Positions 32,428 through 41,880 of a DNA stretch of 64,000 nt are shown in pieces. Numbering within the stretch: position 1 is the first letter of the stretch; each line of letters opens with the position of its first letter. The DNA comes from Cephalotrichum gorgonifer (lineage: Eukaryota; Ascomycota; Sordariomycetes; Microascales; Microascaceae). The position numbers and the translations under genes are program-made. Under the pieces are notes generated by a model. It did no database searches. It worked only from the letters and a program-made list of their open reading frames with translations, and was not told where the DNA came from. The DNA lies in contig ONZQ02000001.1 of NCBI GenBank assembly GCA_900312665.1, positions 684,954 to 748,953 on the forward strand. Direction: 5' to 3'.

Positions 32428-34026
32428 ATGGTCAACCATGGCCCCTCAAAGGGCTGCTCGACATGTCGCAAACGACGCGTCAAATGCGACGAGGACAGGC
32501 CAAGCTGTCGTGAATGCCTCCGGCTGCGACGGGTGTGTGGAGGTTACGAATCAGAGAAAAAGACAGGCGGGATTCGGTTCAAGGACCAGGGCACTGGTGC
32601 AAGGCTCCCTTTGCCGACATCACGGTCCAGGAGCCCTCGCATGTCGACAACGCCAGAATGGACAAGGCAGGCTGTCATACCAGCAACGATTACCCCCAAC
32701 GACGAATCATCCGCTGTCTGCTTCTTCCTCACCTCGATCGCGAGCTTAGGACGCAGCTTTCACTCGACCCAGGGCTTCCTGGAGCCTCTTTTCCCTGTCG
32801 TAGCCAAGGAGCATCCGGATTCTGTCCTCTCGACCGTCCTGACCGCTGTGTCAACGAAGCTCTGGAGTTTGTGGAAAACCCCAACAAACAGCTATCGAAC
32901 GCCTCATCCTCCGTTTACCAGGGCGTTGAGTCGCCTGCAAGCAGCTCTCAATGATCCCCTCGAGCGGTCAAAGGACAGTACCGTCCTCGGCGCTATCTTG
33001 ATGCATTTCTACGAGAGCCTCGCTGCTCGATCGACGCACCAGCGTACCATGCGCGCCCACCAGGACGGGGCTCGTGCATTGCTTGAACATGGCGCCGGGA
33101 GCGTCCCGGACTCGGATTGCCGCGCATACCTGAGGAGCTACCTGCGGCACTGTGATGTGTCGACATATATGGAAGTGCAACCGGACGACACCTCGGGCCT
33201 GGATGTTTGGTTCGATGCGGGGTGGGACGATTCCATGCCAGCTAACCCGAGTGTAGTCTTGGACCTGATCGGGCTCTCGATCGCTGATTTGCAAAAGAGA
33301 CTATCCACCTTCATGTGCGGGCTGGCCAAGAATAATCTGGATGGCCTGGCCCTCGCGACTTGGTGGCAGGACGCTTCGTCCGTTGACGCACAACTCTTGG
33401 ATTGGGTTCAGTTGGTGCCGGCCTCATGGCAGCCTTATGCAAAACCCGAAGAAGACACCTTTTCTTACTTCGGGTTCTGCGATATATACCCGACCGTCCA
33501 GATTGCCACGATCTGGAATGTATGGCGCGTTTGCCGGCTCATGGTCCTGCGGATGGAGCTCTGTCTGCTTGCGAAAGTGTCCCCCGAGGCGCTGCAGCAA
33601 ACCATCTCGATTGCTACCAAGGAATACAGTTTCCCAGATCCCAGTCGCGGCAGGGAGTTGGTGGACTCCATCTGCCGGTCCATGCCGTTTTACCTGGGCA
33701 ACCGCCAAAATCACGGAGGCATGCACGACTTGGCGGACCCAGCGATCAGAATCCCCAACTACCACGACCAAGACTTGGACGAAACCGTGCGTACGCAGTA
33801 TCTCCGAGGGGATCAGGCGATGAGTCTCCTCGATTACAAGCGACATATACTGGTTCAAGGCCCTTCGCACGCACTGCTTCACTTGAATAGCCTGATCAAA
33901 GTGCTGTCAAAGGAGGGCGGAGAGCTCATCTGTCGTGGGCTGCGTGGGGACCAAGTCGTCTGGATACAGGAACAGTTTCTCAGGGTCTGCGAACTTACTG
34001 ACCCGGTTAGTCGGTTTAACTGGTAG
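32428..34026 (+). CDS. Zn(II)2Cys6 transcription factor
   Basis: 532 residues in one exon as drawn. The N-terminal binuclear cluster is complete: KGCSTCRKRRVKCDEDRPSC followed by RECLRLRRVCGGYE, spacing C-x2-C-x6-C-x6-C-x2-C-x6-C, with the usual basic residues. The rest is the helical fungal regulator region; SAVCFFLTSIASLGRSFHST, GAILMHFYESLAARS and RAHQDGARALLEHGA are typical. The last codons (LTDPVSRFNW) read through a plausible GTTAGT donor at about 34002-34007; splicing to a CAG near 34068 would replace them with about 14 residues (PNASLLDSAWSRRL) and stop near 34110, giving a slightly longer protein. It likely regulates the divergent hydrolase gene. Confidence 0.9.
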   Translation: MVNHGPSKGCSTCRKRRVKCDEDRPSCRECLRLRRVCGGYESEKKTGGIRFKDQGTGARLPLPTSRSRSPRMSTTPEWTRQAVIPATITPNDESSAVCFFLTSIASLGRSFHSTQGFLEPLFPVVAKEHPDSVLSTVLTAVSTKLWSLWKTPTNSYRTPHPPFTRALSRLQAALNDPLERSKDSTVLGAILMHFYESLAARSTHQRTMRAHQDGARALLEHGAGSVPDSDCRAYLRSYLRHCDVSTYMEVQPDDTSGLDVWFDAGWDDSMPANPSVVLDLIGLSIADLQKRLSTFMCGLAKNNLDGLALATWWQDASSVDAQLLDWVQLVPASWQPYAKPEEDTFSYFGFCDIYPTVQIATIWNVWRVCRLMVLRMELCLLAKVSPEALQQTISIATKEYSFPDPSRGRELVDSICRSMPFYLGNRQNHGGMHDLADPAIRIPNYHDQDLDETVRTQYLRGDQAMSLLDYKRHILVQGPSHALLHLNSLIKVLSKEGGELICRGLRGDQVVWIQEQFLRVCELTDPVSRFNW

Positions 34027-34242
34027 TGAATCATATGCATACTCACGCGCTGAGAAGCCCCTCCAGCCGAACGCCAGCCTGCTCGACTCGGCATGGTCTC
34101 GTCGTCTGTAGGAGGCTCCCTCTCCGGGCCCTCCCCTCCATCGAAGCTGATGGGGTCCGTTGAGACGGCTTCTGCCTCCTTCGTTGACGGCATGTCTCGG
34201 TCAACTTGCGTGCTGTGCGACGTTGAATCGACCGACCTCCTA

Positions 34243-34264
34243 CCCCCCCCCCCCCCCCCCCCCC
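34243..34264 (+). repeat. poly-C tract of 22 bases
   Basis: An uninterrupted run of 22 C, followed by further C-rich sequence. Length is likely unreliable because of slippage in sequencing. Confidence 0.9.
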
Positions 34265-34499
34265 TCTCCCCCTGCCTACTCCTTTTGGGGGCCGGGCTAG
34301 TCCTCCTCCTCGCTGGGGACCCCCTTCCCACGCTCCAGTCCACCCCCCGCCCCAATCAATCCATAGCACTCCAATCAATCCACACCCAATCAACCATTGA
34401 GGTGTTCGTGCTCCAAGCCCCATCGGGGGCAACGTTGGAACTTGGCGCCGCCGCTTCTCTAAACTGGGCGGCCCCTAGTGGGACCGTATGTCCCTTCCC

Positions 34500-34870
34500 T
34501 ATGTACTAATGCATATAGGGACCTCCAGCAATGAAAAAGTCAATAGAGCATACTAGCTATCTGGACAAATCATACTATTTAGACAACCTATCCTTAGGTA
34601 GCTTGTCCTTAAGCTACTTGCCCTAGGTAGCTTATCCTTAGATGACTTACTTAACTTATACTACTTTAGGACTATATAGTAACTATTTAGGTAGAGCTTC
34701 CTAGGGGGGAAGATATAGAAATAGTAGTTAGGGAAGATATAAACAGGCTACTTATATTTTAACTAGCCTCTATCAGCTATATCTATATCCAGGACCTTTA
34801 TACTAATACTAAAAAAAAGGAGTCTCGCTATAATCAATAGTCTTATAATAAGCTAGATACTAGTTGTAAT
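34500..34870. repeat. AT-rich, CpG-depleted island with 15-bp tandem repeats
   Basis: About 370 bp that differ sharply in composition from the rest of the window: many TpA steps and a single CpG (about 34825), against CpG-rich flanks. Inside, 34591-34649 consists of four degenerate ~15-bp units (TCCTTAGGTAGCTTG, TCCTTAAGCTACTTG, CCCTAGGTAGCTTA, TCCTTAGATGACTTA). The composition fits repeat-induced point mutation of an old repeat, but no coding remnant is readable. Confidence 0.6.
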
Positions 34871-35650
34871 AGCTCGTGCTCGTGCTGGTGCGCCCAATCG
34901 CATATGGGGTCTCGGCTCCTCCCGCTTCTGGTCTTCGCCCTTGCATCCATCCACGAGGCGTCATATCTCCTTTCTTTCCTTTTTGTCTCTTCGTTCAATA
35001 GACACGCCGAAGGTGTGTCCGCAGGGCTCGTCGAAACAGTCCAAATTTCCACTCTCCTGCGTTGTCTTTCGTCGCCAAGCACACGAGATTCAACAAAGGC
35101 ACAAGAGTCAAGTGATGGAAGTTACTTTTTAAGTATTGATGGTATTTTTGTCGTTCTTATGTACAATGATGCTCCACCATGCATCTCCAATTCAAGAACC
35201 ACCTCCTTCCCGCACGCGAGGCTTCGCTCTCCTCGCGGCAAAAGACGCTTTTCGCCTCCCTCCCCGACGACGCCCTCCCAGTCTATAAGGGCTAAGCAGA
35301 TAGCAACCAGAATCCACGCCGCTCACCCTCTCCCCTCCGAGTCACTCGTCATCTCATCTATCCATCCACATGCGTACAAAAACCCCAACCCCTAAAAAGG
35401 AAAATTTACAGTTTGCGCCGACAACAAAACAAATTTGGTAGAGTAAAAAAAACACCCCCCTCTGCCGTTCTAGGTATATGGCTTCCGTCTATGCAAAGAA
35501 GAAACAAGGGGGAGGATGAGGAGGAGGAGGAGAAGGAGGATGAGGAGGTCATGGCGAATTCGGGTTTATAGGATGTTTTGCGATTCTATGACGTATGTTC
35601 GCTTTTTTCTTTCTTCTCGCCTCGTCTCAAGGCTGGCCGGAGGGGGCCGC
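34871..35650. other. intergenic, no gene supported
   Basis: A 163-codon plus-strand frame (34904-35395) begins with a hydrophobic stretch but turns into Ser/Pro/Arg-rich sequence without a domain or splice support; I do not treat it as a gene. The 3' end is the downstream region of IDH1. Confidence 0.45.
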
Positions 35651-36864
35651 TTACGCCTTGTGGACAACCTCGAGCTTGTCAAGGATCGCCCTGGTGAACT
35701 CGACGGTCGAGGCCTCGCCGCCCATGTCGCGGGTGAGGGTCTTGCCGTCGGCGATGACACCGTAGACGGCCTTCTCGATGTAGTCGGCGTGGTCGTGGAG
35801 GCCGAGGTGGCGGAGCATGAGGACACCGGAGAGGAGCATGGCGGTGGGGTTGGCCTGGTCCTTGCCCTGGATGTCGAGACCGACGTGACGGCAGCCGGGC
35901 TCGAAGATGGCGATGTCGTCACCCATGTTGCAGCCGGGAACGACACCGGGGCCACCGACGAGGGCGGCGCCGATGTTGGAGAGCACGTTGCCGTACAGGT
36001 TGGGGGTGACGAGGACGTCGAACTGCTGGGGCCTGCCAACGCACTGCATGGAGGCGTTGTCGACAATCATGTCGTCGACGGTGAGGCCGGAGTAGCCCTT
36101 AGAGATGCTGTGGAAGGCGCTGCGGAAGAGACCGTCGGAGAGCTTCATGATGTTGGCCTTGTGGATGCAGGTGACCTTCTTGCGGTTGTTCGCCTTGGCG
36201 AAGTCGAAGGCGAAGCGCGAGATGCGCTCGCTCTGCTTGCGGGTGATGATCTTGAGCGACTCGACGACGCCGGGCACGCTCTGGTGCTCGAGGCCAGAGT
36301 ACTCGCCCTCGGTGTTCTCGCGGATGATGACCATGTCGACGCCATCGTGGCGCGTCTTGTAGCCGGGGATGTTGCGGATCATGCTGACCGACGCGTAGAT
36401 GTCGAGGGCCTGGCGCATGGCCACGTTGAAGCTGACGTCGCCAGAGATGGGAGTGTGGAGGATGCCCTTGAGGCCGATCTTGTTGCGGGTGAGCGAGTTG
36501 ACGGAGTCATTGAACAGCGAATCGCTACGCGAGGCGGGCGTCTCGGAAGTCGCCATCTCCTCCCACTGGATGGGGGCGTTCTCGGCACGGAAGACGGTCT
36601 TGACGCTCTCGGCGACCTCGGCACCGATACCATCACCGGGAATGAGGGTCACGGTGTACTTGCCGCCGGTCTTGACGGGGCTCACGGCGCCGACCTGGAG
36701 CGTGGAGTTGGTCCTGGCGAGGAAGGGCTGGCGGGTGGCTCGCGCGAGCTGTAGGAGGGCAGAGTGTTAGCGGAGGTGGCAACCCGGCTGCTGGTGGAAT
36801 GGCGGGGAGATGGTGATTGACATACCTGGGCCGCGGGGCCGCGAGCGAACATCTTTGCCGACAT
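35651..36864 (-). CDS. IDH1: NAD-dependent isocitrate dehydrogenase subunit 1, mitochondrial
   Basis: 378 residues from exons 36826-36864 and 35651-36748 (GTATGT donor, CAG acceptor, codon-boundary join AAQ|LAR). The N-terminus (MSAKMFARGPAAQLARATRQ followed by PFLART) is Arg-rich without acidic residues, a mitochondrial presequence. The core shows VTLIPGDGIGAEVAESVKTV, IRENTEGEYSGLEHQSVPGV, KANIMKLSDGLF, NLYGNVLSNIGAALVGGPGV and GCNMGDDIAIFEPG, the isocitrate/isopropylmalate dehydrogenase family. Closeness to fungal Idh1 (the regulatory, AMP-responsive subunit of the octamer) rather than the catalytic Idh2 is based on overall wording of these motifs and is somewhat less sure. It acts in the TCA cycle. 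Confidence 0.93.
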
Positions 36865-38362
36865 TGCTGCTGTGTGTGTGTGTGTGTGGTGGGTTGGGGG
36901 GGTTGAGATGAGGCGCGTTGAAGAAGAGGAGCTCGAGGATTCGGGAGCAAGGCTACTTTGCAAAGACGAGAATTAGTGGGGGCGACAAGCTTGAGGGAGA
37001 CGCCGAGAGAAGAAGAAAAGTGCAATTGGAATTGCAAGACAACAAAAGCCTGATGACCTTCTGGATGTGAACTTACAGTAAGAATACAGGTAATGGGGGT
37101 ATTGGTGGAATGGAAAATAAGGAGGCAAAAGGAAGGGAAGAGAGAAAACTGGAGAGGTTTTTGAGAGAATAGATGGTGTTATTATGAGCGAAAGGTGATA
37201 TCCGAAATCCGAAATGCCGCAGGGAGGGTGGGAAGAAAAAACGGCCCAGCCGAGCGACACCGACGTAACGACGTAACACGGAAGAACGAACAAGGCCAGA
37301 CTAGTTCGGACGGCTGCGTGTGGAGCAATCCCTGGAGGGTACATGGGCCGCCGCGGAATAATGCATGGCGCCCATGTACCTGTGACGTCTTAGCCGTGCA
37401 GGGGCTGTGGCGGCCGCAGGTGTTCTTTCCCCCCGCCTAGCCAATCCGGGACTAATTGCACACCCCCAGCTTTTTTTTTCCCTCTCTCCTTCCCTCTCGG
37501 CTGAGGGGAGGTACGAGCCGAGATATGGAGACTCCCCTACATCTCATAAGTACTTTGAAGATATCCGTCGCTCCTGCTTTCATTCCTCGCACACGTAAAA
37601 CATGTTCATTCCTCCATACTTCACTTCATACAATATCAACACAGATAGACTCAGTAGGCCCTCCCCGGCTCGACCGAGAAATTTTTGTTTCCTCCCTCGG
37701 CGCTTCTGTAGCGTGGATTCTTTGGAGGGGGGGAGTCCACATAAAATCGGAGATCAACATCGGCTCCGCCTCGGCCTCCGAGATGCGGGACCCTTGTTTT
37801 GAACTCGGGCCTCATGATGGTCCTAATCCCTGCGGAGTCTCCGCCCATTCCTCGCGCCTATCGCCGGCCTGCTCCGTCCTCCGAACGAAATCCGTCGCAG
37901 GTACGAAGTTACAGGTAAACTTCGCAATGGGGTAAATGCTGACGGGCGACGGGCGTGGAACGTGGCCTTAGAACACTTAAGGACGCCTCTGCCCTTGCTC
38001 GCTCAGGAAAAAGTTGATGTGGGGTCCCGGATACCCGCGGGTATTTTTTTTGGAGCCCCAGTTTTGTCGTTTGGGAATAGCCTCCATGCACGAGCACGCG
38101 GGAGAGCTCTCGAGCTCAATGATCACACGCGATATAATAGGGAGGAAGGATGGTAATTCAAAGCGGCTGGTTCCGTTTGTCAAGGTCAACTAATCATGCC
38201 CCACAGAGAACGAGCGGACCTCAATCTATAATAGAAACCGGTGATACGACAATGGGGAAAAGGAAAACAAGACAGAAAAAAGGCGAAGCCAGTCCGTCCC
38301 GAGAAGCCTTCGGTGACGTCACCGTTCCTCGCGCGTATTAAAGGTCTCCGACACGAAGATCC
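36865..38362. other. IDH1 upstream region and P450 3' flank
   Basis: 1.5 kb without a gene. It has a (GT/CA)n run at about 36870-36888 just upstream of the IDH1 ATG and, at the far end, the CRE-like palindrome described separately. Confidence 0.5.
38312..38323. promoter_or_regulatory. 12-bp CRE palindrome GGTGACGTCACC
   Basis: A perfect 12-bp palindrome around the TGACGTCA bZIP consensus, about 40 bp downstream of the P450 stop and 1.45 kb upstream of the IDH1 start. A regulatory role is possible but the location makes it uncertain. Confidence 0.4.
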
Positions 38363-40324
38363 TCACTCCTCCTTGGCGTCGTCGCCGTACTTGTCCATCG
38401 CCCTGTCGTTCCTCGAATAGAACGTCGACATCCGATACTTGGTCTCCCCGCGGTACTGCTCTAGGTCATCGCGCGCCTGCCTGCCCTCCTGCTCGATGGT
38501 TGCCGCGGTCCTTGGTGTCCTCGGCGTGATGCTGCACTCGAAGGGCTGGGGCCTCATGTTCAGGCCGTTCCTGTTTAAGTCAAACCCGGTCAGCGAACGC
38601 TCCTCCCACGATAAGAGATTCGTATAATATAGAAAAAGGGGGGGTGAGGGAGAAAAGGGGGTGGAAGTTTTTTGGGCGGAAATGGGGGAGAGGGTAAACT
38701 TACGTGTAGTTGTTGATATCAACCTCCACCACGCTCCCGTCGGGCCTCGTCTTCTTCGCGATCTTGAAACCCCACAGGATCCTTGCGATGGTGATCCACG
38801 TCCCCTGCTCGGCCAGCGCCTGGCCCGAGCACACCCTCCGCCCCCACCCGAAGGTCATGTACCCCCGCTCGCCGGGGAACGGCCTCCCGTCCTCGTGGTC
38901 GGCAAGGAACCTCTGAGGATTGAACCTGTCCGGATCGGGGAACTCGCGCTCGTGGTGGTGGATGGCCCAGACGTTCCCCTGCGTCCAGGTGCCCTTGGGT
39001 ATCAGCCAGCCGTTGTAGTAGTCGTCCTGCGTCGGCGCGTGAGGCTGCCCCCCGATAATGGCCACGGATCTCCACCTGAAGACTTCCTTCACGAAGGCGC
39101 GCACGTAGGGCATGTTTGGCTCGTCGGCGAAGTCTGGGCTCCTGTCCTGCCCGACGACGCGGTCGAGCTCCTCCCACGCCGGGGCCAGGGTCTCGGGGAA
39201 GGCGCAGCAGGCGAGGATGAAGGTGATGAGAGTGCTACTGCTCGTGTCGCTCCCCGCGCCGAAGAGGTTCCCGGTCAGCGACGACACCTCCTCGTCACGC
39301 AGGCCGTACTTGGCCCTCTCGGCGAACAGGTGCTTGACGAAGGAGCCGTCGTGGCCCGGCTTCTGCGCCGCCTCGTCGGCGAGAGCGTAGAAGAAGTTGA
39401 AGCCGCGCTTGCGGCCGAGCCCGCGCTTCCACGGGGCGATGGATGTGGGGAATCTCGCCAGCCATGGGAAGGTCTCCATCAGCATCGGGAAGGACTTGCC
39501 GGGGACGTTGAGGTCGGCGGCGAGGTGCATGTTGGCGATGACCTCTGTGATGATGGGGTCGTCCCATCTCTCGACCCTCCTCCCGAAGCCGATGATGGAC
39601 ACGACGCTGGTGGCGTAGCGCTCGAAGTGCCTCACGTACTCGCCCGGGCTCGCGAGGAGGTCGGCGGCGACGATGCGGCTCTCGTCGTTCTGGAAGGATC
39701 GGTAGCGCCGCACGGACTGGACGCCGACGCCGTGGTGCATCAGCTTGCGGTGGGCGCGCCACCGCTCGCGCTGGGTGGCGGTGGTGGTGTACATGTTGAG
39801 CATGCCGTCCTGGCCGTTGCCGAGCTCGGCGAAGACGACCATGCGGGGGCGGGAGGAGTAGATGCCGGCGCGCTTGTCGAGGATCTCGCTGGCAGCCCAG
39901 GCGTCGTTGATCCAGACGGTGGGGTTCCGGCCTATCCAGAAGGTAATGACGGGGGTGTTGTAGCGCTTGGAGAGCTCCTCGAAGTAGATCCACGGCTTAT
40001 TCTCGGGGAGGAGAAGCGTGTTGCCGAGGATGGGGAGCGGGAAGGGGCCGGGAGGCTTTGCTGGGTGTCAGTTGCCTTTGTGACCAAAGTAGAAGAAAGG
40101 GGGTTTGAGATAAGAACAGGGGGTGGAGGGTTGGTTCGTACCATCTTGTAGCGTAGCCATAGCATGTGGACGTAGTCGAGGACTAGGGCCAGCAGGACCG
40201 CCTGGGCGACCATGACGGCGATGTCAATGGGGCCCTGGGGCTTCCCGAGCACGCCGAGGCCAAGGTCGGCCCATCTGTGCGTCGAAAGGTGTATGGTGAT
40301 GTTGCGGAGATGATCCGAGATCAT
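38363..40324 (-). CDS. cytochrome P450 monooxygenase
   Basis: 580 residues from exons 40142-40324, 38704-40055 and 38363-38570. The first join uses an AAG acceptor preceded by a CTGAC branch point and yields YKM-PPGPFPLPILGN, the Pro-rich hinge. N-terminal membrane anchor: IDIAVMVAQAVLLALVLDYV. I-helix AGSDTSSST; K-helix ExxR in FVKEVFRWR; PERF-like region PDRFNPQRF; haem loop FGWGRRVCSGQALAEQ with the axial Cys. Microsomal, needs NADPH-P450 reductase. The proline-rich, CYP2-like fungal style (with GGQPHAPTQDDYYNGWLIPK) fits families that oxidise aromatic or secondary-metabolite substrates; the substrate is unknown. The last exon ends in a hydrophilic, acidic tail beyond the usual P450 end. 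Confidence 0.95.
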
Positions 40325-41880
40325 GGTCGAAGTCGGACCGGGCGCCGGACAGTATACAGACGGGAAGTGTCGCTTACACGATGAAGCGTGGCTGCGTCAT
40401 AGAGCGGGGGACCTCACGGTCGGTATATATATATATATATATACAGAGTGTTGGTAGGTGTATATCGTGTGTGGCCGCACGATATGAATACAGCTCTATA
40501 ACTAAGGAGGAGGGAACGTGGGAAAGGAGAGGAAGAAAGAAGGCAACTATTTTCGGACCTCCACAAGATTCTTTAACCGGGTCTATTTTTCTGGGGGTGA
40601 CTCCGCATTTAAGGAGTGGGTGGATATGCGGAGGCAAGTTAAGCACTGGCCTTGTATCTGCCGATCATATCGCTACGGGCTCGGCACATGGAAGACGAGG
40701 CGAGGGGGGGAGAGCTTGCCCCTCGTGCGGGGGGCGGTACGGGTGAAGAGGTCTAGCCATCAGTTTTGTGGGGGGAAGTATACATCGGTCGTGACGAATC
40801 AGATATAGAGGGGTTCGGCTGACATGTTTTCATCTTCTTTTTCTTCTTTATGCACATTGTAACTTCGGGGTAGTTCTCTGTCTGGCGCCGTTTGTACCTC
40901 GGACCTTGTAACGACGGGGGAAGAAGAGGTGTTCGTTCGCGGCCTCGAAGTAAGCGAGCCCAGCGAGCCGCCTCCAAAGAACAAAGCAGGGCCTCATTAC
41001 TTGCTGCGAACCGCCCCCTACCACTCGGGTCCAGATCTAGGCCCCGAGACCCCAACTTCCCACTGCCCAGCCCTAGCCAGCTAGCAGTATAGCGGCAATT
41101 AGCAAAAGCCACGAGGGAAAGCATGCGGTGAGAGAATAAAGGAGAGCCCCCCTTGGGACATGATGACCCATGACCCAACCAGGTTCGCTTCCACCTACCG
41201 ATTTGTTAGCGTGCCAATTCCTTGCGGGGGAGGGGCAGGCCGTAAACCCCTTAAGGGCTAGCACGTGGGGCTCGGACCCCCCTTGTCGGGACCAGGGACC
41301 CCCAGCTGGGCCGGCATTGGGCGACTGGCTGACTGTGAACTGGTGGAGTGGGAAGTGAATGCGAAGCGAGGCTCCGTTGCGGGGGACAGAGGACTCGCGC
41401 TTCCGCCGCGGGGCGGGGCGGGGGGTAGTTTCGTTATAGTATATGCCTCCATCTCCGGGTCCGGAGCCGGCTGCGCCCCGGCCAGAAGCCCGGTCGTTGA
41501 CTAATGAAGTCCGGGGTGGCGCGCCGGACGGTGATGCGGGGGGCCAGGGTCGTCGGTATTTAACCCCTGTAAAAGTGGTGACGGGAAAAGAATGTGGTCC
41601 GGATAGTACCTTTCTCTCTCTCTCCTCTCCAAAGGAAGACAAGACAAAACTCCCACCTCGCCTCGAAGAGTCAGAGAAATCAGAGGGCGCATAAATTAAT
41701 AAAAACAACACATAATAAATAATAATTAACTCCGAGGAAAGAACTCTCTATAGACCAAACCGTGAACCCGCTACTTCTCAGAATAACCCAACTCACCCCT
41801 TATCCCCACTCCCATCCTTATGCCTCCCTCCCTACGGAAACTGGACAAAAAGGAGACGTCTAAACCCCTCCCCCTCACAA
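40325..41880. other. P450 upstream region, no gene
   Basis: 1.55 kb between the P450 start and the Ecm29 stop. The 212-codon minus-strand frame at 41073-41711 is low-complexity and has no motif. AT-rich sequence around 41690-41730 (taaaaacaacacataataaat) probably belongs to the Ecm29 transcript end. Confidence 0.5.
40424..40443. repeat. TA dinucleotide repeat
   Basis: Ten TA units about 100 bp upstream of the P450 start codon, close to where its core promoter should lie. Confidence 0.9.

Noticed and set aside
34904..35395. Possible secreted protein (hydrophobic start MGSRLLPLLVFALASIHEAS)
   Set aside because: After the hydrophobic start the frame is Ser/Pro/Arg-rich without Cys pattern or domain, next to an AT-rich island; more likely chance.
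35516..36754. 412-codon plus-strand frame
   Set aside because: Antisense shadow of IDH1: Val/Asp/Gly/Leu-rich sequence produced by GC-rich codon positions of the real gene.
38661..40151. 496-codon plus-strand frame
   Set aside because: Antisense to the P450, whose minus-strand frame has all haem-binding and helix motifs and valid introns.
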